A stretch of DNA of 64,000 nucleotides. It comes from Pseudarthrobacter sulfonivorans. Its GTDB lineage: Bacteria > Actinomycetota > Actinomycetes > Actinomycetales > Micrococcaceae. Below the pieces are notes generated by a model. It did no database searches. It was not told the DNA's origin and saw nothing but the letters and a program-made list of their open reading frames with translations. How positions within the stretch are numbered: position 1 is the stretch's first letter; each line of letters begins with the position of its first letter. The translations under genes were made by a program, and so were the position numbers. The DNA is taken from the NCBI RefSeq assembly GCF_001484605.1, contig NZ_CP013747.1, positions 1 through 64,000 of the forward strand, written 5' to 3'. Of the stretch, positions 52,329 to 62,625 are shown piece by piece.

Positions 52329-53959
52329 TCAGGCCGGGGTCAGGATGTCGGCGTCGGTTGCGAAGTTCGGGTACTTGTTGGAGGCCTCGTCGGCGAGGAT
52401 GGACCGGTACTGCTTGATGCCACCGAGGTAGAACATGACCGTGCGCTTCTTTCCGGGGATGTTGGCGCCAAAGATCCACGAGGCAGCCTGTGGGAAGAGT
52501 GTCTGGTGGGCGATATCCGAGCACGTCTCCGTCCAGTCGGACTCAGTTTCGGATTTGGCCTCGATCCAGCCCGTGCCGGAGGTCAGGACGTGGCTGATGG
52601 TTTCGCTGATCCACTCGACCTGCGTTTCGATTGAGGGCGGAAGGTTGGTGAACGGCCCGTTCGGGCCCAGGATCATGAACATATTGGGGAAGCCGCTGGT
52701 TGCCATGCCGAGATAGCTGGTTGGCCCGTCAGCCCAGTGCTCTTTCAAGGTTTCGCCATCGCGGCCGCGGATATTGACGCGGACATAGTTGCCGTCCACG
52801 GCGTCGAACCCGGTCGCGCAGATGAGCACGTCCAGTTCATGCAGGGTGCCGTCGGCGGTGACGATGCCCTGTTCGGTCACCGACTCGATCGGGTTTTCCT
52901 TGACGTTCACGAGGGAGACGTTTGGACGGTTAAACGTCTCGTAGAAGCCCGAATCGCACAACGGCCTGCGAGCGTACAGATCGGTCGGTGTCAGTTTCCG
53001 GCGCGTTTCGGGGTCCGTGACGATCTCGGCGATCTTGCGACGGATGAACTTCGCAGCCTCTTCGTTGGCGTCCTGGTCCGTGGCGATATCCGAGAAAGTC
53101 TCGAACATAAAGCGGAATCCCCCGCCTTCCTCCCAGGTCCGCTGGTAGATCCGTTCGCGTTCCTGGGGGAAACGCTGAACGTTGGAACGGCGCTCTCCTC
53201 GAAACCCATGGCCACCGAGGAGTTCTTGACCTGTTCCCAGTTCGCCTCAAAGTTCTCCCGATGGGCACGGTGTTCCTGCGCCGTAAGCTGGCGGTTGCCT
53301 GCCGGCACGCTGTACTGCGGTGTGCGCTGGAAGGAGGTCAGATGGGCCGCTACCGGGGCTGTGGCGGTGATCACCTGATTACCGGTTGAACCGTTGCCGA
53401 TAACACCCACCCGCTTGCCCGCGAGGTCCAGGTCTTCCGGCCAGGCACCCGTGTGGACCAGCCGGCCCGCGAAGGTCTCCATGCCGGGGAACTTCGGAAG
53501 ATTGGTGGCCGAGAGCAGGCCGAGGCCCGTGACCAGAAAGCGGGACTGGAACGTGACTCCGCGGTCGGTCCGCACGGTCCAGGTGCCGGAGGCCTCGTCG
53601 AACTCAGCCTCAGTCATGCCAGTTTCAAGCCGGACGTGCTCCCGCAGGTCGTAGCGGTCCACGACGCCATTCAGGTACGCCAGGATCTCGGCCTGGGGCA
53701 CGTACTTCGTGTTCCACGGAGTCTGTTCGTAGAGGTCGCGATCGAAAGAGTACTGGTAAACAAAACTCTCAGAATCCGAAAGCGCGCCCGGATACTTGTT
53801 CCAGAACCACGTTCCCCCAACACCCCCGGCCCGGTCAATCGCTACGGCGTCGAGACCGAGCTCGTTGCGCAGCTTATGCAGCATGTAGATACCACCGAAG
53901 CCTGCTCCAACAACGAGCGCATCGAGCTGATAGGTCTTCCCCGGGACGGCGTTGTCCAT
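52329..53959 (-). pseudogene. Baeyer-Villiger (flavin-containing) monooxygenase, single frameshift
   Basis: Two frames together give a full-length type I BVMO of about 543 residues. The N-terminal frame has LVVGAGFGGIYMLHKL, VGGTWFWNKYPGALSD, the BVMO fingerprint FAGRLVHTGAWP and VIGNGSTGNQVI. At about 53165-53172 a run of five C (minus strand) replaces the six needed, so TFSVSPQERERI becomes TFSVSPRNANGS. The second frame then supplies the rest (LVNVKENPIESV, LICATGFDAVDGNY, MFMILGPNGPF). The enzyme would turn a ketone into an ester or lactone with NADPH and O2. As a homopolymer indel it could also be a sequencing error or phase-variable. Confidence 0.85.
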
Positions 53960-54132
53960 GATGTCTTCCTCCGACTAGTAGAGCACTGTGAGATAATTCA
54001 CTTTGTAAACACCAGTCTGTAGTGGCAGAACCACGACCCGGTGTCCCAATTTGGAACACTTCGATCCACCCGAAAAGTCGCGATTCATACTCATTCGGCA
54101 ATAAACCCGACGGCCTTCGGACGGCATACGAC

Positions 54133-55875
54133 ATGGCAAAGGGGCAGTATGTCCGACCGGTGCGCGAAGCTCGCGAGCAGTTGATTCGCGTTGGCCTAAG
54201 TGGAAAGTACGGGTCCAGCGCCGCCGTCCCGGATGTAATGTCCGAAGCTGGCGCCGATCGATCGGCAGCGCAGCAAAAAGCTCCGTCACGTCTCAGCGTT
54301 ATCAGGACGTCGACACAGACTCGCTGCTGTGTCGGGCTGCAGTGCCCGTCCTCGACCGGTGGCAGCACCAACTGGCAGACACCGGCACAACGCTCTTCCT
54401 GAGCGATCGCGGCGGCAGCATCGTGGCCCGGCGAACCAGTGACAACAGTGAGCGACGCCGACTCGACAGCGTGCACGCAGCAGAGGGCTTCGACTACTCC
54501 GAGGACGCCATCGGCACCAATGGACTCGGGACTTCTATGGTGGAAAAGCGTCCCATATTCGTTAAGGGCAGCCAGCACTACAATGACGCATTGGCCGCTT
54601 TGGCGTGTGCGGCCGCCCCGGTCTATACGCCGGCAGGCTTGGTCGTGGGCTCAGTCTCACTTGGAGGGCCTGTCGAGGCTGCAAGCCCAATCATGCTCTC
54701 GCTCACGCGGGAGATCAGCCAACAGATCGAAGAGAGGCTTCGCACCTCCTCCAGGCCCCAAGACCTTGCACTTGCGATGTCTTTCATGCGCTTCACCAGC
54801 TCACAGCGACCCACAGTGGTGATGGACAAAGAGTCCATCCTTGCCAACACGCCGGGCCTGCCTTACGTCAACGTCGCATCACACGTCATGCTCTGGGAAC
54901 TGATCAACTCCCACAACTGGTCCTCCAACAGCACGCTTCGCCGTCATTTGGAGGAGACTTTCATTGAGATCACGGCAAGGAGGGTCGTGGATGGGCCGCG
55001 CGAACACTTCGTGGTTCACTTCTCCAATTTTGGCGAAACTCCAGACCACGATTCTGGAGTGGCGGTGCCCTCTAAGACGACCATTACCACGCTAGGGCGG
55101 GATAACACCGCCCCAGCAGTTGTCGTCGTTGACGGACCGCGTGGTTCTGGACGGGCGACTGTAGCCGGACGGCTGCGCACCACGCGAGAACGTGTGGCAC
55201 GTCTTGAAGTGTTTGTCGTATCCTCAGCGGCGGCTCCGCCGTGGACGACCGTGGAGGGCCTCTTAGCCGGCGGCACGGACGTCCTGATCCGGCGCGTGGA
55301 GGAGCTAGCCGAGAACGAGATCCCCAGTCTCGCCGGCGTCGTGGAGCGGCAACGGAAGGCGCGTGCAGCTGGGCAACGTGCCAGCAGCCTGTTGCTGACC
55401 TCCTGGCGCGACCGAGCTGCGCCGATGTCCAGGCGTTTATCGATGCCGCCGGACCAGCGGAGCATACTGAGTGCTTGGCTCAGCGCCCGGAAAGGATTCC
55501 CGGTCTGGTGAAGGTCCTCCTGAACGTCGTTGATCCGGAAGCGCGTCACACCATTTCGCCGGCTGCTCTGCAGTCGATGGTCCAGTGGAACTGGCCCGGC
55601 AATATCAGCGAACTCGCTGACACCGTGGCAGGCCTCGTACGTGAGGCAAAGGATCAGTCATCGAACGACGACACTTGCCGAAGCATCTACAGCAGTCACC
55701 GCCACGACGCCACATGAGCATGATGGAGACGGCAAAGCGCGGGGCCATCATCAGGGCGCTCGACGCAGCCGGAGGCAACAAATCCGAAGCCGCAGCGCTG
55801 CTGGGTATGGGGAGGACGACCCTGTATCGGCGGCTGCGCCAACTTGGCCTTGATACGGGCGAAGGTTCGATCTGA
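54133..55875 (+). pseudogene. AcoR-type GAF/AAA/Fis activator with three frameshifts
   Basis: Divergent from the BVMO gene. Four pieces in shifting frames make one AcoR-like regulator: an N-terminal piece (REAREQLIRVGLSGKYGS), then SWRRS after a shift near 54245 leading into a GAF domain (VLDRWQHQLADTGTTLFLSD, EDAIGTNGLGTSMVEKRPIF), a degenerate AAA-like part with a second shift near 55425 (after DRAAP, DVQAFIDAAG onward), WNWPGNISELADTV, a third shift near 55675, and the Fis HTH (ALDAAGGNKSEAAALLGMGR). The sites are not homopolymers, so this is real decay. Its partner 49814-50749 remains intact. Confidence 0.75.
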
Positions 55876-55899
55876 TTTTCAAGGCCGCGCTTCGCCGAT

Positions 55900-56570
55900 G
55901 TCACGGCCCGCGTCGGGCCATCGAGGCTGATGACTTCGTCCACTACGGCCTGTAGGGCCGGACTTGTGTCGTCCCGACGCCACCCTGCCCTCAGGTGGAT
56001 ATCGGCGGTGGAGTCATTAGGAGGGACGAACACCACATGTGGATCCTTCGCCTTACGCGCGACAGACGCCAGTGTCAGATGGCATCCAACTTCGGCGCTG
56101 ACCATTTCCAACGCCATCTGCGCGTCCGGGGCCGCCCTACGATGTCGGCAACAAGGCCGTTGGCATAGGCCAGCCCTCGAGGCCACTCAGGCATGACTGC
56201 GCCTTCGGAGAGGGTTAGCGAGATGAGGCCTCGCCAGCAAGCCTGGCAAGCTGGGCCACTAGTTGGTCAGTAGAAACGCCGGCGAAGCATTCCGCACGAG
56301 TCCAAGCGTCGTCGTCGGCGATCGGACCGCGACTTCGGCTCCGCGCAAAGGCACGAGCAACTCTGTAACAGGGGCATTCAACGCCTGTCCAGTGGAAGTG
56401 TCAGCGCGGAACGGGTATTGCGGTCCAGCAGGCGAGTCCCAAGTTCGGCCGCAAGTTGTTTTATCGTCCGGCGGCGGGGCGGACGGGCGACGGGGAACCG
56501 TTCGGCGGCCCGCCCGAAAATGAAGTTCCTGGGCAACTGTTAGGAATGCATGCAGTTGTCCGGCGCCCAT
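55900..56570 (-). pseudogene. Degenerate LysR-family regulator
   Basis: The N-terminal helix start MGAGQLHAFLTVAQELHF (from 56570) is a LysR beginning, then the frame is scrambled (several shifts), NAPVTELLVPLRGAEVAV lies in the middle, and the C-terminal effector region is clear in another frame: EMVSAEVGCHLTLASVARKA and VVFVPPNDS. At least three frame changes are needed to join them. It is a dead gene lying between the broken activator and the SDR. Confidence 0.65.
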
Positions 56571-56871
56571 GAGGAAATCTTCGTGCGCCGGACAGAACTG
56601 TGCAGAATTTGGACACTCCAATCAATTGCGGGTAATCCACAGGCAGGATGAGGATGTGCCGCAACCGCGGGACATCCCTGCAGCTCACCGACGAGCTTGT
56701 GGGCAGTTACGGAACGATCCCGGGAGACGGACGGCACGGAGTTGACCAGAAGTGTTGAATAAGGCTCGAAGGCTTCGCCTCTGGCCGCAGCACGGGGCAG
56801 CTCCACGGAGAGGCCCGGTCGATCTCTGCGCCTCTTGATCAAATGCTCCCACTAGAGCTGAAGGAGACAAC

Positions 56872-57660
56872 ATGTCAGGACGTGTAGAGGGACGCAGCAT
56901 CCTTATCACAGGTGCAGGGAGCGGTATGGGCCGGGTCATCGCCATCGCGCTTGCAAAAGAAGGGGCGAACATAACTCTCTTCGATCTAAACTTTGCAGCG
57001 GCCAACGCTGTGAAGGACGAAATCACCCTTGCGGGCGGTAGCGCCGTTGCTGCTTCGGGTAATGTCGTCGACCGAGCCGACGTCGCCATGGCAGTCCAGA
57101 CCAGTGTCGATTCCTTCGGTCAACTCGACTGCATGTTTGCCATTGCGGGCATAATAAAGCCGACACACTTCCTGGAGACCACCGAAGAGAACTTCCGAAG
57201 CACCCTGGACGTGAACGGCCTGGGAACTCTTATCTGCCAGCAAGAGGCTGCTAAGCAGATGATCAAACAGGGCAAGGGTGGCAAGCTCATAGTCACATCG
57301 TCCATCGCGGGCCGGCAAGGTTACCCGAATTTCGCATCTTACTGCGCTAGCAAGTTCGCGGTGACCGCTTTGAACCAGTCGGCTGCCCATGCATTGGCGA
57401 AGCACAAAATCACGTCCAATGCCTTTGCGCCCGGCGTTGTGGACACCCCGCTATGGAAGAAGCTCGACCTGGACCTCATGGACATGGGAGATACATCCCG
57501 TCCTGGCGAAGCATTCGAGTCCTTTTCCGGAGCGAACCTGATCGGCCGCAAAGGCGTTGCGGAGGACGTGGTTGGCACGGCCCTCTACCTCGCATCTTCG
57601 GACTCCGACTATATGACTGGCCAGACCATCATGATCGATGGCGGTATGGTACTCGTCTAA
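56872..57660 (+). CDS. Short-chain dehydrogenase, acetoin-reductase-like
   Basis: A 262-residue classical SDR: ITGAGSGMGRVIAIALAKEG (cofactor loop), IAGIIKP in place of NNAG, VTSSIAGRQG (Ser) and YCASK (Tyr/Lys), with TGQTIMIDGGMVLV at the C-terminus. Resembles acetoin/diacetyl reductases and 3-hydroxy acid dehydrogenases. GAAGGAG is eight bases upstream. It is the only intact gene of this sub-region on the plus strand and could work with the butanediol-type dehydrogenase; that link is inference. Confidence 0.9.
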   Translation: MSGRVEGRSILITGAGSGMGRVIAIALAKEGANITLFDLNFAAANAVKDEITLAGGSAVAASGNVVDRADVAMAVQTSVDSFGQLDCMFAIAGIIKPTHFLETTEENFRSTLDVNGLGTLICQQEAAKQMIKQGKGGKLIVTSSIAGRQGYPNFASYCASKFAVTALNQSAAHALAKHKITSNAFAPGVVDTPLWKKLDLDLMDMGDTSRPGEAFESFSGANLIGRKGVAEDVVGTALYLASSDSDYMTGQTIMIDGGMVLV

Positions 57661-58254
57661 CGTCACCAATATGCTTGGATGCTTCGAAGGGGCCAGCGCC
57701 GCACGAGGAGATCGAACTTCTCGATCGGCGCTGTCCCGTTCTAGGGCAGAGCACCTTCGGTGAGCTCATGTGCCTCCGCGGAAGGCTCATGGTTTATGGG
57801 TTCGGCGACCATTCTTAGCAACCTCGACGAAGCGCAGTCCGGACTCACGAGACGTTTGCTTTCTAGCGTGGATGAGTAGTCCAGCCAAGCCTTCCACGAT
57901 ACTCAGCGCCCCGGAACTAAGCGCGGCCTTCCTGGATTTTCAGCGACGACCCCTGGCAAGGTGTTTTGGACTCGGCACCGCATCCACTTCCGATGGACCT
58001 GCTCTGCGCCCACACCGTCTACGGAACCAGCTCGAGGCATCAGCGCTCAAGCTGCTTGACTGAAAATTGGCGTACCACGGCTTTGGTACTCAGCCGCCGA
58101 TACTCCCGCGAGGCAGTCACGGATCCTGACAATGTCCGGGGAGCGCCGCGTCCAAAGCTCCTTTCCACGACATGGCCGGCACCAGGCTGCGACAGATGGC
58201 AGGAACCACCGCTGCATCCAGGCTTCCGCGCCCGTTTAGGGCCCGATAGACGGT
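57661..58254. other. Intergenic region, no recognised gene
   Basis: No intact gene is supported. A minus-strand piece around 57830-57930 (LSIVEGLAGLLIHARKQTSR) looks protein-like but is isolated and unassigned. Confidence 0.35.
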
Positions 58255-58640
58255 TCAGGCGCGAGGCGCACGTCCGGTTGTCCGGAACAGCGGAGCGTGT
58301 CGTTTGCTAATTTGGCGGGGCGCCGGCTTTGTTCTGGGTGCCTGCAGGAAACCCCGCAGCTCCAGGTCGCGGGCGACTCTCCCCGATTCACCGACGGCCC
58401 TTTTCTGCCGCTTGGCACGGCGTGGACGGTCGTTGCCAGAAGGCTTTTTGAACCTTGCAGCGGATCTCCCTGCTCGCAGTCCACGGACTCCTCCCGAGCT
58501 CCGCGGCAATTGCACTGGATACGGGCGGCGGGCACGTATCAGGTCCGCTATCTTAATCCGTTCCGACTCGGAGAGAGACTGGGCGGAGATCAGCGCACGC
58601 CGTTGCCGAGAAACCGACGGGGCGCCCGGGACTTCCCGGG
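58255..58640 (-). pseudogene. IS30-type transposase remnant
   Basis: A minus-strand frame reads SLSESERIKIADLIRAR, the usual N-terminus of the IS30 HTH region, then frame-scrambled sequence, then RRAKRQKRAV, DLELRGFLQ and APRQISKRH, which follow the order of the IS30 linker (PRPKxxKL, PELRxFVQ, WSPEQI). The catalytic DDE core is absent. The rest of the gap to 59022 is without a recognised gene. Confidence 0.5.
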
Positions 58641-59022
58641 TCCTTTCATCTCTGCCAAAATTGCAACTCCCAATGCGCACAGTTGTTGTAGCGACCACTG
58701 GTGCCACGCCCCCGAAGCGCTCACGCCGTTCCCACTCGGACATCTTGCCTGGCGTCGTTTAGGCCAATACGGCGGTGGTGCCGTTTGACCCGTCACAGGG
58801 CTTACCCGGGCCGGGGTCGCAAACACTCCCCCACGCAGACCACGGTTTTGACGCTTCACGCATCTATCGCTGTGCCTTCCAAGGAAGGCTCCCGATCTTC
58901 CAGATTTCTCTGGGACCAGGTCCTCGGTCGACCACGCCGGTGGATTTCCCGGGGCGCTCCGCGCGCAAGACAGGAGCGCCCCGGCAACCATGCTGTCCCT
59001 TTTTGGGTGAGAAGGTTCTCTC

Positions 59023-60003
59023 TCAGGTGACGGCTAGGTGAGGCTGGCGCCGCCTCACAGAGGCGTTGTGGGCGACCACTTTAGCGATGGCGAACTCCAA
59101 AAGGATCACCACCAGCAACAGGACACCCGTGAAGAGCTCGGTGACGAAGGCCTTGACACCGATCGACGACATCCCCGCGGCGAGGACGGCAGTGATCACG
59201 ATGCCGAACGCGACGTTTATCATGCCTCCGCGCCCACCGGTGAGGCTGACTCCGCCAATGAGGACTGCGGCCAGCGCTAGAAGCAGCATGTTGGCCAGTC
59301 CATCCGGCGTTGCAGACCCGCCGCGGAAGGACGATAGCGCGCCTGCCAAGGCGCCGCAGCCGCCCGAAATGGCAAACGCGAGCACCAAACGCGATTTGAG
59401 CTTGACCCCCGACGCGACAGCCTCCTGACGGGCTCCGCCGATCGAAGATACCTCACGGCCCCATCGTGTCCGCGCCAGGAAGATGCCAAGAACGGCGAGC
59501 ACCACGATGGTTGTCAGGGACAGGGGCGTGAAGACCCAGATCCGGACCATGAGTGCGTCGCTCAGGTTGTAGTCGGTGAGGGTGACCGGGACGCCGCCGG
59601 TCGCCAACCAGGTTGCGCCACGGAGCAGGATCAGCGTTCCGACAGTGAACACAAGCGAACTGATTCCCAGTCGAGCAATCACCCAACCTTGGAGCGAGCC
59701 GAGCAGCACACCCACGACTGTCGCGATGAGAATGCTCGCGATCAGGCCAAGGCCACCGAGCTGTACCGCAATAGCCCCTGCAAAGGCGGCCATCGACGCA
59801 ACTGAGAGGTCGAACTCCCCCGCGATCATTGTGAACGCCAGCCCGGCCGCGATGACACCCAGGGGGATGAGCCGTTCAAGCGACGAGAAGAGCGCAGCCT
59901 CGCCACGGAAGCTGGGTGAGACCACCGCCATGATGCCGACAACCAGGATGAGAACGAGGATTTGGAGCGCGTACTTGAAGGAGAACTCCTTGGCTGCATT
60001 CAT
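59023..60003 (-). CDS. Ribose-type ABC permease 2
   Basis: A 326-residue permease with 8-10 helices of the RbsC (BPD_transp_2) type: FTMIAGEFDLSVASMAAFAG, GWVIARLGISSLVFTVGT, and AVLIGGVSLTGGRGGMINVA, the segment that contacts the ATPase. It shares the stop/start region with permease 1 (overlap of four bases). One half of the heteromeric channel of the importer at 59-63.8 kb. Confidence 0.92.
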   Translation of the reverse strand: MNAAKEFSFKYALQILVLILVVGIMAVVSPSFRGEAALFSSLERLIPLGVIAAGLAFTMIAGEFDLSVASMAAFAGAIAVQLGGLGLIASILIATVVGVLLGSLQGWVIARLGISSLVFTVGTLILLRGATWLATGGVPVTLTDYNLSDALMVRIWVFTPLSLTTIVVLAVLGIFLARTRWGREVSSIGGARQEAVASGVKLKSRLVLAFAISGGCGALAGALSSFRGGSATPDGLANMLLLALAAVLIGGVSLTGGRGGMINVAFGIVITAVLAAGMSSIGVKAFVTELFTGVLLLVVILLEFAIAKVVAHNASVRRRQPHLAVT

Positions 60004-60992
60004 CGAGTACTGACCTTTCTAAGAACATGAAGAACTACGACGAGTACGACGACGATGCCGCCGACAAGGAACACGCGCCAGCCGGCGTCGAGACCATGCA
60101 GGAGCATGATGTTTCCCAGGGCCACAATGAGCAGCGCACCGAGCGCAGACCGGGTGGGTGATCCTTCACCGCCGGATACTGCCGTGCCCCCAACCAGAAC
60201 CGCCGCGATGACGTCCATGGTGAGTCCGGCAAGGTCATTCGCCTGCATCTGATGCAGTTGTGAGGCATTCAGTGCTCCGGCGACTCCGAGCCCCACCCCA
60301 AACGAGATGAAAGCCCAGATGGTAGTCGCTTGTGGAGAAATGCCGCTGTTCCTCGCTGTGGCGCGGTTGGCGCCGAGCAAGTGGATGTTGCGGCCGATAA
60401 GTGTGTGTTCGGTGAGGAACCAGGCAACGGCCGTGAAGAGCACGAAAATGTAGACAGGCAGCGGGATTTCCAGGAAGGTCCAGGTTGCCAGCCACGCCAC
60501 GTCAACGCTGCCCGCAGTGACCACCGCACCTTTGGTGGTGATGGCCACCAGACCATAGATAACCGAACCCACGGCGAGGGTGGTGATAACGGGGTTGAGA
60601 CCCGCTCCAACGATGAGGCCCTGCATGACCCCGAGTGCGACCGAGAGCAGGACGGCGGCGCCGAGCCCCGCGAGCGCCGATCCGGTCAATCCTGAAACTG
60701 CGAGGAAGATGATCCCGGCGAGCACCGTGGACGATGCAATGCCTAACGAGAAGAAGTTGCCGGAAATCGTGATAGCGGTCATCGAGACAGCGATGATCCC
60801 GACGATTGAGGTGTTGATGAGAATGGCTCGGACGTTCGCAAACGTTGCGAAGTCGGGCGTGCTGAGTGCCGACACAACAAACACTGCCACCAGAAGAAGC
60901 GGGAGCGTGTAGTTGTTGATGAAGCGCACCAAGCTGCCCCGGTGTGATGGCGCTGTGAAATTGGCGGCAATGGTTGCTGCTGTACTAGTCAT
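60000..60992 (-). CDS. Ribose-type ABC permease 1
   Basis: A 330-residue RbsC-type permease: AITISGNFFSLGIASSTVLA, GAGLNPVITTLAVGSVIYGL and AAVLVGGTAVSGGEGSPTRS. It overlaps the ATPase gene stop by eight bases. Expression is coupled with both neighbours. Confidence 0.92.
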   Translation of the reverse strand: MTSTAATIAANFTAPSHRGSLVRFINNYTLPLLLVAVFVVSALSTPDFATFANVRAILINTSIVGIIAVSMTAITISGNFFSLGIASSTVLAGIIFLAVSGLTGSALAGLGAAVLLSVALGVMQGLIVGAGLNPVITTLAVGSVIYGLVAITTKGAVVTAGSVDVAWLATWTFLEIPLPVYIFVLFTAVAWFLTEHTLIGRNIHLLGANRATARNSGISPQATTIWAFISFGVGLGVAGALNASQLHQMQANDLAGLTMDVIAAVLVGGTAVSGGEGSPTRSALGALLIVALGNIMLLHGLDAGWRVFLVGGIVVVLVVVLHVLRKVSTR

Positions 60993-62496
60993 GATTCACT
61001 TCCTCACGATGCATTACTTCGCGAACGAGGGCGGATTCGGTCCACTCTTCGGCTGGGCGGATTGATGTTTGTTCGCCGCGGAAATAGGTGGCGATTGTGT
61101 CAGAGAGACCCAGAACCTCGTTGGTGTCCGAGGAGCTGACTATTACGCCTACCCCGGAGTCGCTGAGTCGTCGAAGCTGCGCGTAGATGTCGGCGCGCGC
61201 GCCGATATCCACGCCGCGGGTAGGCTCCTCAACGAGGAGGACCCGCGGGTTGATTCCCAGCCATTTGCCGAGGGCCACCTTCTGCTGGTTCCCACCGGAA
61301 AGCGTTCCAACGTTCGAGTTCATGCGCTTGAGGTCGATAGCGAAATGACCTGCATAGCGATTCGTCTCGTCGACCTCCGCCCGTGCGCTTACAAACCCTA
61401 CTGCGGACAACCGGTGCAGCCAGGGCGACGATAGGTTCCGGCGGATCGGAACTCTTGCAAAGATCCCGTCCTTCTTGCGATCAGCGGAGCAGTACGCGAC
61501 GCCCGCGGAGATGCCGTTCTGCCGCCCGCGAGTGTTGAGTGCCTGGCCGTCGACGATTATTTCACCGGACACAATTTCGCCGACGCCGGCAAATGCCTCC
61601 ATCAGCTCAGATGTTCCAGAGCCAAGCTGCCCCGTTAGCCCCAGGATCTCTCCCCTTCGGAGAGTCAAATTGATCTCCGATCGGAGCTCGGGAATCCGGA
61701 GTCCGCGTGCCTCCATCACAACTTCACCCACTGCGGCGGCCTTTCCGGGATAGAGGTGGCCCAGTTCCCTGCCGATCATCTTGGCGACAATCGTCTCGAC
61801 GTCGAGCTCTTTGACCTCGAGAGGGGCCTCGCTCATGCCGTTACGGAAAACGGTGACGCGGTCAGCAATCTCGAAAACCTCACCCAGCCTGTGGGTGACA
61901 TATACAACGCTCCGCCCCTCCGACGCAAGACGTTTGACGGCACCAAGCACTCGGACGATCTCCGCATCCGAGAGGGCGGCGGTCGGCTCGTCGAAGATGA
62001 TGACCTTGGCATCCCTGGCAAGCACGCGCGCAATCTCAAGAAGTTGCATCTCAGCAACTGAGAGTTCCTCAACCGGCGTAGACGGGTTCAGGCCCGCCAG
62101 CCCGACGCGCTCAAGAACCGCCACGGCGTTGTCATTCAGCTTGCGGGGGCTCCACCACCAGGGCGCGGCTAGCTGACCGAGCACGAGGTTCTGTGCCACG
62201 GTCATCGTTCCGACCGTGCTGAACTCCTGCTGGACGACGGCGATTCCCGCGGCTTGTGACAGCGAGACGCTTGAGATGTTTGCTGGCGTTCCGTCGATCT
62301 CGATGGAACCCTTGTCGGGTGAGACGAGGCCTGAGATGACCTTGACGATCGTGCTCTTGCCTGCGCCGTTCTCGCCCAACAGGGCCATGACCTCGCCGGC
62401 TCGGAGCTCGAAGTGCACGTCCGACAGGGCGTTCACTGCTCCGTAAGACTTGAAGATGCCGCTCGCCTTAAGGCGGAGGGGAGTGCTTCCAGTCAT
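60985..62496 (-). CDS. Sugar ABC transporter ATP-binding protein (two ABC domains)
   Basis: A 503-residue RbsA/MglA-type protein with two fused ABC domains. First domain: GENGAGKSTIVKVISG (Walker A near 40), LSVAEMQLLEIARVLA (signature) and VIIFDEPTAAL (Walker B). Second domain: degenerate Walker A (LTGQLGSGTSELMEAF), LSGGNQQKVALGKWLG and VLLVEEPTRGVD. It powers the two permeases. Start ATG 62496. Confidence 0.94.
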   Translation of the reverse strand: MTGSTPLRLKASGIFKSYGAVNALSDVHFELRAGEVMALLGENGAGKSTIVKVISGLVSPDKGSIEIDGTPANISSVSLSQAAGIAVVQQEFSTVGTMTVAQNLVLGQLAAPWWWSPRKLNDNAVAVLERVGLAGLNPSTPVEELSVAEMQLLEIARVLARDAKVIIFDEPTAALSDAEIVRVLGAVKRLASEGRSVVYVTHRLGEVFEIADRVTVFRNGMSEAPLEVKELDVETIVAKMIGRELGHLYPGKAAAVGEVVMEARGLRIPELRSEINLTLRRGEILGLTGQLGSGTSELMEAFAGVGEIVSGEIIVDGQALNTRGRQNGISAGVAYCSADRKKDGIFARVPIRRNLSSPWLHRLSAVGFVSARAEVDETNRYAGHFAIDLKRMNSNVGTLSGGNQQKVALGKWLGINPRVLLVEEPTRGVDIGARADIYAQLRRLSDSGVGVIVSSSDTNEVLGLSDTIATYFRGEQTSIRPAEEWTESALVREVMHREEVNHD

Positions 62497-62549
62497 TGGT
62501 TTCTCCTCGGTTTACATGGGTGGTGCATAAATGCACACACCGGATAGGT

Positions 62550-62596
62550 GCGGAGCCTCGGATAGCTCCGTTTGAGGGAGGTATCCGAGGCTCCGC
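62550..62596 (-). terminator. Hairpin between binding-protein and ATPase genes
   Basis: GCGGAGCCTCGGATA pairs with TATCCGAGGCTCCGC (15 bp) around a 17-base loop in the 129-base gap. Such hairpins lower downstream expression and protect the upstream mRNA, so that the binding protein is made in excess. Confidence 0.75.
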
Positions 62597-62625
62597 GGTT
62601 GGAAACGGACTCCAGTTGTGAGGTC

